Origin: Chrysaora quinquecirrha
Lineage: Eukaryota; Cnidaria; Scyphozoa; Semaeostomeae; Pelagiidae
Assembly: GCA_014526335.1 (NCBI GenBank)
Contig: JACTAT010000041.1
Location: 991,535-1,055,534 of the forward strand
DNA length: 64,000 bases
Reading direction: 5' to 3'
Positions within the stretch are counted from its first letter, which is position 1; every line of letters begins with the position of its first letter. Both the position numbers and the translations under genes were made by a program. The notes under the pieces were generated by a model. That model ran no database searches, was not told where the DNA came from, and saw only the letters and a program-made list of their open reading frames with translations. Positions 24,026 through 33,911 of the stretch are shown here, piece by piece.

Positions 24026-25863
24026 ATGGAAGAATCAAAACCTGGAAGAAAAAGGAGTGATGACCTTGAAACTTGGTAAGTGTTACAAATTATATCTGGA
24101 AATTGATAAATGACAAGTTGCAACTTGTGACGGACAGTGAACAACTCACAACTCATGCATAATCATATCTCACACTGATAGTAGCCTATGAAGTGCACTC
24201 TATTGCTTTATTATGCTCATATTGCTCTTGGTTTATGCACAGTATCTTCATTGACAATCCACCAAAAATTTTATGCTTTTGCTTTTATAATGCACGCACT
24301 GTGGGTATTAACTGCAAACAATGTGTAACCGTACTTCGTGTGTCCCAAGTGCACGAGTTGCCATAAACAATTATGGTGACAACCGGGAGGGCACATTGCA
24401 TCAAGACAATGCTATTTTTTAGTAGACTGTTATGTAAATAAGGCCAGTTTAAAAGGGGCAAATGTTTAGGAGGGTTTAAAACAGCAGCAAATTTTCAGAT
24501 AATCTCTAAAATTTCACTTTTTCTTAACAAATACACCATGAAATGATTATCAGTAGCACAATAGAAGCAGTTGTTGGATATTTTTCATTTTCCTTAGGCT
24601 TTTGAGCCAATACGTTGAGAATTTGGATAGATTTGGAGACATGTGGAAACATTCCATACCCACGGATGAAGTTGAAAATGAATTGGCAACAAAATTCCAA
24701 GGCATATCCAAGAAGAAAATAACATTGTCCATAAAAAACTGTTCAGTAACTGTAAAGTAATGAAATATCGTGGCAAAAATCATTACTTTGGACTTCAGAT
24801 GATGAAGGTCAGTGAACAAAATGAGAGAAGTGCAATAGCCCAGGCATGTGCTGTAGCCCAAGAAAGCACAATAGCCCAGGCAAGTGCTGTAGCCCAGGTA
24901 AATCCTATCCCTAATGTTGAGCAAATTGTCAATGTCGGAACCCCTGCATCATCTGCACAAGATCACAGTAATCTTGTGCAATTAGGAAAATTATCTGCAG
25001 CCACTCAAGTCAATTTAAATGATTTTTCTGCATCTGTTAGTGTTCAAACAGACCCAGAAGATTATGATATTCAACAAGAGTGTTTTCAGCATTTGCCAAG
25101 GCAATTTTCTATTAGCCGAAGCCTTTTAGATGCTTCAGAAGAGGTAATTCTTGGAGAAGGTACCTTTGGTATGGTGAAGTTGATGAGTTTTAAAGGGCTG
25201 GAGGTGGCGGTAAAAGTATTTAAAGAAGAAAGTCATTACTCTTTGTCATCTTTGCGAAAGAGGATCTTAAACGAAGCAATAACGTTGCTGAACATACCAG
25301 CACATGAGGGCATTCCACTTCTTCTTGGGGTATGTATGACAAAAAAGCCGTACATGCTTGTCACACAGCTATGCACCTATCGTGGAAAGTGTATAACACT
25401 GCTCAAGTTGTTGCGAAAGAATCCCAGCTATTTTACAAGTGGAGAGTGGATAATAATATTTCAGTCCTTGTGCTATACCCTCCACCATATTCACAGTGCT
25501 GGCTTCCTTCACAATGACATAAAAAGTGACAATGTTGTTTTCATCCGCAGTGAAACCAAAAGATGGATCCCAGTTCTTATTGACTACAGCGAAAGCTGTA
25601 AGATAAAATCAGCTCCGGCCAGAACATACACACATCATCATGACTATCTTGCCCCAGACATTCTAGCTGGAGATGCCCCATCAGTGGAGTCTGATGTGTT
25701 TTCTTTTTGTATGCTCATTAAGAAGGTGATTCAGCACAGTCAAATTGATGATCTTGCAAAAGAAAGTCTGCTAAGAGTTGCCCATGAAGGCACTTCAAAC
25801 ACAAGTAGACCAGATTCAAAGAAAATTTTACAACTATTATTAAACATTCAACATGACAAATAA
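24026..25863 (+). CDS. Protein kinase with HND catalytic loop and DYS in place of DFG
   Basis: Exon 1 is 24026-24075 (ATG, MEESKPGRKRSDDLETW) and exon 2 starts at 24598. Exon 2 encodes LLSQYVENLDRFGDMWKHS and a KKKITLSIKN strand, then TAA at 24758, with ATG at 24760 overlapping it in another frame. The long frame then runs to 25863. One missing base near 24758 would join them. Counting from 24760: a short IAQxxAVAQ repeat (25-46), glycine loop GEGTFGMV (132-139), VAVK (K152), HNDIKSDN (251-258), IDYSES where DFG should be (D275), APD for APE (298-300) and SDVFSFCML. Lys, both Asp and Asn are kept, so catalysis is possible, but the usual Arg of HRD and the Phe-Gly of DFG are replaced. Similar HND-type kinases are, to my knowledge, expanded in cnidarians. 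Its stop lies 72 bp from the convergent chromodomain gene. Confidence 0.85.
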
Positions 25864-25935
25864 TTAAACAGACTACTGTATAATGTGAAGATATATTTTA
25901 CTACAAAACATAAAGAAAAATTATCTAAGGCAAAA

Positions 25936-28900
25936 TTACTCTACTGGCATCAAAGCCAGTGCCTTCAATACAAGATCTGGCAAAAGGTTGTCTTGTGGTT
26001 CCCATGAATTAAATGCATCCCCCCAGTCTTTCCACTTGATATTGAATTCAAGCTTTCCTTGCTGATCTCTTCTTATTTTTAAGACCTTCTCCACCATCCA
26101 TAATTTCTCACTAGCAGCTATGGTGAATGAAACATATTTCTTAGCGATGCTTTTTGAAAAATAACCATCATTGTAATACTGCATTCACACTTAGAGTGAA
26201 ACCAGTTTAGATTAAACCAGTTTAATAAATGTTGCCTCCTGATTGGCTAATGTTAGAAAATGAATTGATTTGATTGGTGAAATTTTAACTGGCTTTGAAT
26301 AAAGTTGGTTTTAATGTGTCAGTGTTAAAGCAGAGATTCGTGAACAAAAATGTATGACAATAGGAGAAAAAGAAGTAAGAGTTTGGTGGTTACAGGGCTT
26401 GCATGAAATTAAATCCACATATAAATCCTGATGGGCTTATAAAAAAGTGGGCATATAAAACGTAAATTCTTGTTTTCAGTCGCACAAATATGCAAAGGCT
26501 CTAGGAGTGTATAAGTCTTACAGCTATACTTACCTTTCTTGTTGATCTTTGCATTCTTTGGTCCTTTAAGAGACAGAACAATGCTTACTATAAATTGAAT
26601 TACTATAGATTGAATCCGTGAAGTCCAATCAAAAGCTTTATTGTACTGCTGAAGCAGTATGGAGGGACCAACATCATGAACTCTACTATCATTAAAATAA
26701 GACCTCCAATTCTACGGAGAGCTCTTGAAATGAAGAAAAGCATTTCTAAAGTGTTAAAGAGCTTGAAAACATTAAGAAACCATACTTTTCTTCGCTTTAT
26801 CACAGGGCTTTGCTGCTGAAAAAGAAGTTCTCAATGAGCTTTACAGGACTAAATATCAATACTGCATGACAAGGGAAATAGAAAACTTACCCTAATAAAT
26901 TTGGCTGAAAGCCATAAACTTGTACGGTACATTGATAAATAGTAAAAGGTAAGACAACTGACATGAAAAACCGTAATAGATCATATACATTCAAGGAACA
27001 TCGCAATGTATGAGTTGACATAGCATAGATCTTATAACTAAAATATACTTACTACGGGAACGCTTGGACGATCGTCCAGTTGAAGCTAATAAAATATAAA
27101 CAAGTCAAAAATATTTTTCAGACAATCAAATCATAACATATTTAGGTCATAGAAAAGAGTGTAACTTAAATGCTATAGGCCCCATGTACACGAGCAGAAT
27201 TTCAAGCAAATGTGGTCATTTAAAGGATTACCAGACTTCCGCGTCATGTACATGGTCTTTTCCGTCAATTTTCTCGACTCAAAATTTGATCACACATCAT
27301 AGGTGCCGCTTAAGCAAAATGGTCATGGTCAGGAGGTGCTCAGCTTGCTTGAAAAAAGCTTGAACTATTGTTTCCCTAATCTTTATGACTGTTTTCGATC
27401 AACCTCGAGTAACCTGACTGACCAAAGCTTTGATTTGTGAAAGCTGAGTAGCCTTGTTTGTTGCCTTTGGAAATTGATATGCAGAAGTTGGTTATGCTGG
27501 TCTGCAATTAACTGCTTTCACAAAAATTGAGTATTCTGGGGCGGAAGCTTAAAACTTGATTCTCAAGTAAGTTGCTAATTGTCAAGTTGAGCAATTTGTA
27601 CATGAGCCATAGTCGCTTAGAGACGTTAATCTGTTGCAATTTTATGGTAACGTCAAATTAGGTCAACAACATACTTAAGATCGAATTCCAGGCAAATACT
27701 TAAAAGAGCGTACCTAAGACTAATGTGTATAAGGAATGGTTTGAAAATTGTGTAGGAAACAAACAGCTTTAATGTTTGAAGAAACATATACGCTATGAAA
27801 TGGAAACTAGATAAATAGAATATCTTAAATAAAGAGCAGAAATTCAAATTCAACACGGAATAGAGTGGCTAACCGGATACTGAAAGAGCAGGTTCACTAC
27901 GTTCAATGAAAGGAAATAAAATCTTGTTCAGTAAATATTGGAAGCTAGATGAATGGAATTACTTAAAAGCAGAGCAGTTATGACTATTCGATGGGGAATA
28001 GAGTTGCTTACCAGATACTGGAACTGTAGGTTCACTAAGTTCCACTAAAGAAAACAAAAGGTTGTTCATTATATATGAAATACTGGAAGTTAGATGAGTA
28101 GAATTACTTAAAAACACAGCAATTATAACTATTCAACCTGACATAGAGTTGCTTACCAGATACTGGAACAGCAGGTCCACTACGTTCAACTAGAGAAACA
28201 TTAAAAGCTTGTTCGTTAAATATGAAATACTGGAAGTTAGATGAGTAGAATTACTTAAAAACACAGCAATTATAACTATTCAACCTGACATAGAGTTGCT
28301 TACCAGATACTGGAACAGCAGGTCCACTACGTTCAACTAGAGAAACATTAACAGCTTGTTCGTTATATATGAAATAATGGAAGCTAGATGAATAGAAATA
28401 CTTAAAAGCAGAGTGATAATAACAATTCAACATGAAAAAGAGTTGCTTACCAGATACTGGAACAGTTAAGCCACTACAGTCCACTAAGAAAAATAAAAGC
28501 TTTTTCATAATTTACGAAATGCTGGAAGTTAGATGAATAGAATTACTTCAAAGCAGAACAATCATGACTATTCAACGTGAAATAGAGTTGCTTACCAGAA
28601 TCTGGAACTGTGGGTTCACAAAGTTCAACTAAAGAAAATAAAAGCTTGTTCCTTATATATGAAATACTGGAAGTTAGATGAATATGATTACTTAAAAGCA
28701 GAGCAGTTATGACTATTCGATGGGGAATAGAGTTGCTTACCAGATACTGGAACTGTAGGTTCACTAAGTTCCACTAAAGAAAACAAAAGGTTTTTCATTA
28801 TATATGAAATACTGGAAGTTAGATGAGTAGAATTACTTAAAAACACAGCAATTATAACTATTCAACCTGACATAGAGTTGCTTACCAGATACTGGAACAG

Positions 28901-31900
28901 CAGGTCCACTACGTTCAACTAGAGAAACATTAAAAGCTTGTTCGTTAAATATGAAATACTGGAAGTTAGATGAGTAGAATTACTTAAAAACACAGCAATT
29001 ATAACTATTCAACCTGACATAGAGTTGCTTACCAGATACTGGAACAGCAGGTCCACTACGTTCAACTAGAGAAACATTAAAAGCTTGTTCGTTAAATATG
29101 AAATACTGGAAGTTAGTTAAATAGAATTACTTAAGCACAGAACAGTCATGACAATGCAACGTGAAATAGAGTTGCTTACCAGAAACTGGAATAGCTGGTT
29201 CATTACATCCAACTAACAGAAAAAATTTAAGCTACTTGGTGATATACTAGATTGTTGAAAACAGATGACTGGAAGAGATAAAAAGAATTTAGAATAGCTT
29301 GCCAGTTCTACATGCAATTGGTTTAGGAAGTATACTACCAAGAATGAACAGAATAAAGGCTTAAATTTAAAAAAATGCTTCGAGTTAGATGAATAGAAAT
29401 TCTGAGACAAGAACTGTAATAAAGTCAGGCAACAACAGTTTCACAAAATGAATGGACATTACAATCGTCTTGAACATATTTCAACCTTGTAACATATTTG
29501 CTTTCACGTTTCACATTACAAACAAATTATGATGGTACAAAAATATAAAGGGGAACATATTCGGAGCTTGAATAAACCTTTCCTTTCAAGAATTAAATTA
29601 ACAAACCTGAACATATTTGGTACCAATGTTTTCCATTAAAAAACCAATTACAATGATTTTAAAATACAAAAATGGTATAATAAGTACACATACCAATTTG
29701 TTCAGCAACCTCTTGATCTAGTGGAAAAAGGAAAAGTGTAATTTAATGCAAAGATCAGTGATGTAAATTTCTGATTAGACAATAATACTAACAGATGTTA
29801 AAGCAAAGTGATGATCACAATAATCAAGCTTGAATTTGAAGAAGTGAACAGTTACATAGGTGCTTAGGCGTTGTGGCGTAATCCAGTATGGTCAGGATTC
29901 TCGCCCAGCCACGGTTATGTCACAGCCAGTTTCTAGGTCTTCATTAGTTAAACCTACTATCAAGATCCTACAAACTGGTGCTAAAACACAATTTTACCTT
30001 CACCTTCACAGTATGGTCAAGGGCAGGGTTGGTAACCATGAATTTATTCCTCTGTGTGCTGCAACATGGCTTCAAATAATTCAAAAGCAGAGACAAATGG
30101 GGAAATCTATTCACCCTGGCTGATAGACATAGGTACAAACACATTGCAATGCAAGACTTAAAACTTGGCCAGTGGTACCAGAAGGCCCAAATGGAAATCT
30201 ACATAAGAAACACAGTATATGACTAAACAGTTTTATTGTCTTTATTTGACCTTTTCAACTCTCATAATTTTAAATATTTTTAATGTTTTTAAAGAGACAG
30301 AAAACAGGGAAGTAACCATGTGACACATACATACCATCTGAGTCTGCATCATCTTCATCTAGAAAAATCCAGTCCATAGTTAACTACAAATTTAGTTAAG
30401 AAGATATACCTTAATGCTATACAATTTACCATGTATCATAGGATAGACCAACATCAATTTCATTTAAATGTATAATTTCACCAGCCATCCCAATTCTCAA
30501 ATTCTAGATGTGGTTTACTCTATTGGAGGTGCTCTGGCGTGAAGGTGCTGTGGCGTCGTGGTGTAATCCAGCTGACTCGTGGTGTCAGAAGCTCAGTGTG
30601 GTCAGGGTTCGAGCCCAGCCACGGTAGCGTCACAGCCAGGGTCGAGGTCTCGATTAGTTAACCCATTAGGTACTGAGATCCTAGCGACTTGCGCTAAAAC
30701 ACCATTTCACCTTTCACCTATTGGAGCTCTTCAGTGACATGTGTGAGAATAGATATTAAATTATTCATATAAGGTTGAATGCGAGTTTGTGCTCATGACA
30801 TGTGAGCTTAACTGGTACTTTAAGCCAGGTACCAACCACACATAGTAATTTAAATGCAAAATTCAAACATTGAGGGAAAGAATTTCACATATTAATTCAG
30901 GAATATCAATATGAAATAGGACTATAATCATGATGCAAATTTTGCAATTACAAAACAAAATTCAGATACATACTCATCTGCTCTGGTCTTCTGTTCTTAT
31001 TATCTAAAAGCACAATGAGATTAGTAGAAGGGCTTAAAAGGCTTGAAATTTGAATTCTTTTTGCAGCAATATGTCAGGATTGCTCAGTTGAGCTCAACGA
31101 GAAAGGACCAGAAAAAAGATAATATTCCAGTGCATTACCCTAAGATTTGGATGTTTGCTTTCATTGACAAGATTTCAGTTCCCTTCAATAAGTAATTTAA
31201 TCTTAGGTACTAGCAATTTTCAGTTTGTGTGCTATTTACATTGTATTAATTTCTCATACCAATTTTCTAATCTTCCCTGGATTATTGTTACTGCAAGTTA
31301 GTTTGTTAATTGTTTGTATTAGTTTAAATGAAAAATTGTATGTGGTGAATTTAAAATATATGATATTGAACTAAAGTTTTTTGTATTAGTTGCATTTGAA
31401 CCACAGCATAATACTTTCACGGTAAGATCACAGTAGCATAGTGATAGTTTTAAGACTGAAACCATGACTTTGCTGGAATATTCATTAATTATAGCTGGAC
31501 ATTTATTATCAACTGGACATTTACAGATAAATTCAGATGACTAAGGATTTAATAGCTAATGCTAAAGAGGAAAACAGTGTAAAAAGACATATACCCTTCA
31601 TGTAACGCTCAAAAAGTTGGCAGAAGAGTCTTCCTCCTTCTGGTCTGCTGCTGAACGGTCCAGTCCCAAGGAAAGGAAGTGCGCCAGGGGTAGCGAAGGT
31701 TGACAGGCCAAGAGCACCATTTTTATGATGCTTTGCATACAATACCACCACTTCATAGCCATTGCAGTGGTAAAGATTCATTGCCTAAAATTTGATAATA
31801 AATTTCCATAAATACACAATATCCACCAACACAATAAAACAATATCCATTGAATATAGCACAACAAAATAAATTCCACTTCGATTAGATATTGGGATTGG

Positions 31901-33422
31901 AAATTCAGAAGATAAAAATTTAATGTGAAGCTATTCTATTAAGCCCACCTCTCTTATTAGTCCATCATCAAAAACTTATTGGTGAAGGGTGAATATGGGC
32001 AATTTCAGACACACTCTTCTATTTCAAAAGCAAATTTATGAAACACCTTCGCCTTTAGGGTTTTCCTGGGATTAACCAGGGTTTCCCTGGGTTTTCCTGG
32101 GATTAACCAAACACCTTTAGGGTTTTCCTGATAGAATTTAACAAATGATGTCACTAGAATTACTGTCCCCAATTATGCTTTGCTTTGCTAAAACTTTTAT
32201 TTCAGAACATTGTTTTTTATATTTAAATACACGCATTTTTTTTATAAGGAAGTTCGGCTCAGGGTCAGTACTGAAAATTCCTTAACTGATGGTGAAAATT
32301 GAGTACTCAATATTCCTTAGCAATTCCTTAACCTCTTACTTTGTGATTCTTAAAAACAACCAACGGTCAAGAAAATATAAGTCATAAAGGTTTAAGAAGA
32401 CGAGTAGAAATGAATACTGATTGAGAACCATTGGCTATAAGTATTGCTTGCTCTGTTAATTCAAAACTTCATTTTTTTAATCGAAATGCTAAGTTAAAGA
32501 AAAAGTCAGATTCCTTAGTAGTCTCCGGTTCAGTACTAGAAATTCCTTAAGTTTTTGCCAGCCCGAGTACTACCTTCCTTATAAAGCACTTCCTTATAAA
32601 AAAAAATGCGTGTAATGTGAATGAATTTTACCAGATAACAATGTATTGATAAGGTTAACATTTCAAAATACCCTTTTCTTTATCATGAACAATGTTTTAG
32701 AAATAAAAAATTTTCCTGCCACCTTACTTAATGATCTCTATACTAGCATTTAAGGGAAACAAGCACAATGTGTTTACCTTCTGCTGGAGACCAAATTTCT
32801 CCCTGGAAATTTTCTTTGGTTTAGAGCTGGCTGGCTTTCTATATTCCTTGGGTGCAACCAGCCCTATTCCACATAGCCTGCATAGCTTTGTGGCTATGTG
32901 ATACCTCTCACCACATTGATGACAAACCTAGATAACAATTTCGTAGGTAAGAAACTTTTTACGCTTCAATTAAAGACTGGATTCTAAACCCAAAATACAC
33001 AAGGCCATATCTAGGCATATTCTGCCTAGTAATATTAATAATCATGTGTCCTACCTTGCTGGGGGGACTTTTGAATTCTAGCCAGAGAAAAAGAAACACA
33101 TATTAATTAACATCAATAAAACAAGGAGATGGGCCTACCGTTGCTTTCTACAACAGCATACATAAGTAGAGTGAACCGACAATCAAAAGCAAAAGGGCGA
33201 TTCAAAAGCTGCGCCCAACCGGGTTTATTAATTCAAAAAGGTTTTGGCCTATGACAGTTTGTCAAACAATTTCAGACAATTACCAAGAAAATTGAAGCTT
33301 ACAAAAGCAAAGAATTGTAAGGGAACTAAAATTGGAAGGCAAAATATACCTGCAGTAGGATTTGAGGTAGCATCTGAAGCGGAGCTTCCATGTTTAGGCA
33401 TGTTCTCACTACTGGCCGCCAT
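25936..33422 (-). CDS. Zinc-ribbon/chromodomain protein with tandem 33-nt micro-exons
   Basis: Exons from the 5' end: 33350-33422 (ATG GCG GCC; an in-frame ATG also at 33440), 33055-33077, 32778-32927, 31595-31784, 30974-31003, 30335-30358, 29694-29717, micro-exons between 29212 and 27874, 27053-27085, 26786-26815, 26534-26563, 25936-26117 (stop). Exon 3 has a zinc ribbon (CHQCGERYHIATKLCRLCG). Exon 4 has the partner domain (YEVVVLYAKHHKNG, FERYMKG). Short acidic (DEDDADSD) and basic (ASTGRSSKRSR, AKPCDKAKK) exons follow. The last exon is a chromodomain: WMVEKVLKIRRDQQGKLEFN, then IKWKDWGDAFNSWEP. From exon 4 on every junction is phase 1. With nine intact micro-exons the total is 1086 nt, 361 residues. 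Likely nuclear, binding methylated histone or similar; that part is inferred from the chromodomain and basic linkers. Confidence 0.85.
27874..29212 (-). repeat. Tandem array of ten 33-nt micro-exons (unit ~146 bp)
   Basis: Micro-exons at 29180-29212, 29033-29065, 28886-28918, 28741-28773, 28596-28628, 28451-28483, 28304-28336, 28157-28189, 28012-28044 and 27874-27906. Each begins after AG, ends before GTAAGC and is phase 1 on both sides, encoding 11 residues: VERSGPAVPVS (four copies), VELSEPTVPVS (two), VELCEPTVPDS, VDCSGLTVPVS, VGCNEPAIPVS, and VERSEPALSVS in the last. Spacing is 145-147 bp (138 for the last). The copy at 27874 has lost its acceptor (AT for AG) and its donor reads GTTAGC, so it is probably dead. 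Intron sequence repeats along with the exon, so whole exon-intron units were copied. Confidence 0.9.
29858..30006 (+). mobile_element. tRNA-derived SINE, older copy
   Basis: Diverged copy of the element at 30529-30717 (shared GCGTAATCCAG, GCCCAGCCACGGT, GTCACAGCC, GATCCTA and GCTAAAACAC blocks). It lies in an intron of the chromodomain gene. Confidence 0.75.
30529..30717 (+). mobile_element. tRNA-derived SINE with 9-bp target duplication
   Basis: 189 bp flanked by CTATTGGAG at 30520-30528 and 30718-30726. It has an A-box-like TGGCGTCGTGGTGTAATCC and a good B box GGTTCGAGCCC near 30606, as in a tRNA-type RNA polymerase III promoter. The perfect target duplication says it inserted fairly recently. 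It sits in an intron, antisense to the host gene. Confidence 0.85.
32230..32612. mobile_element. Tc1/mariner-type MITE, family with CACGCATTTTTTTTATAAGG ends
   Basis: 383 bp between TA dinucleotides (32228-32229 and 32613-32614). The ends CACGCATTTTTTTTATAAGG and the complement of CCTTATAAAAAAAAATGCGT match. The arms both contain AGTACT...AATTCCTTAA-like internal repeats. No ORF. It lies between exons 3 and 4 of the chromodomain gene. Confidence 0.8.
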
Positions 33423-33911
33423 TATGATGTTATTACACACAAACGAATCGTGAATGGCTTTTTGGGCATATTTGGCGGGATACTCACTATGTCACAAATA
33501 TGACCATATGCAGGCATAAATGTAAGAAATAGATATATTCCACATGTTGGCATATTTCAGAAGGAGACTGTGTTGTGTCGTCAGACCGCCCGCCACTGTT
33601 GCAGGGTGCCGCGTGCGTCGAAAGAAATGTTGGTTTTTTACTAATCTGCTCAGAACGCACAATCACGTTGCAGGAACCTGGACATCGCAGTGTTAATGTT
33701 CATAGAATAAACAAAATGACTTTTCAACAAATGAAAATGCTATTGCTTTCAAAAATGTAAAAAATGTTGCATAAAGAAGTGCAAATACCTCTAAAAGGGC
33801 ATGTTATCATGGTTAAGTAGGTTACCATAAAGAATAGCTGTATCAGCTTTGTGCAAAGATAATATCAAAAAGTTAATCGAGTCTCTGTCTCTGTATAAAA
33901 TGTCAAAATGT

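Noticed and set aside
27179..27608. Possible TIR element (GGCCCCATGTACACGAGC against GCTCAATTTGTACATGAGCC)
   Set aside because: The end match is short and gapped and no target duplication is visible.
32055..32128. GGGATTAACC / GGTTTTCCTGG short direct repeats
   Set aside because: A small local duplication of a few units with no coding or structural consequence.
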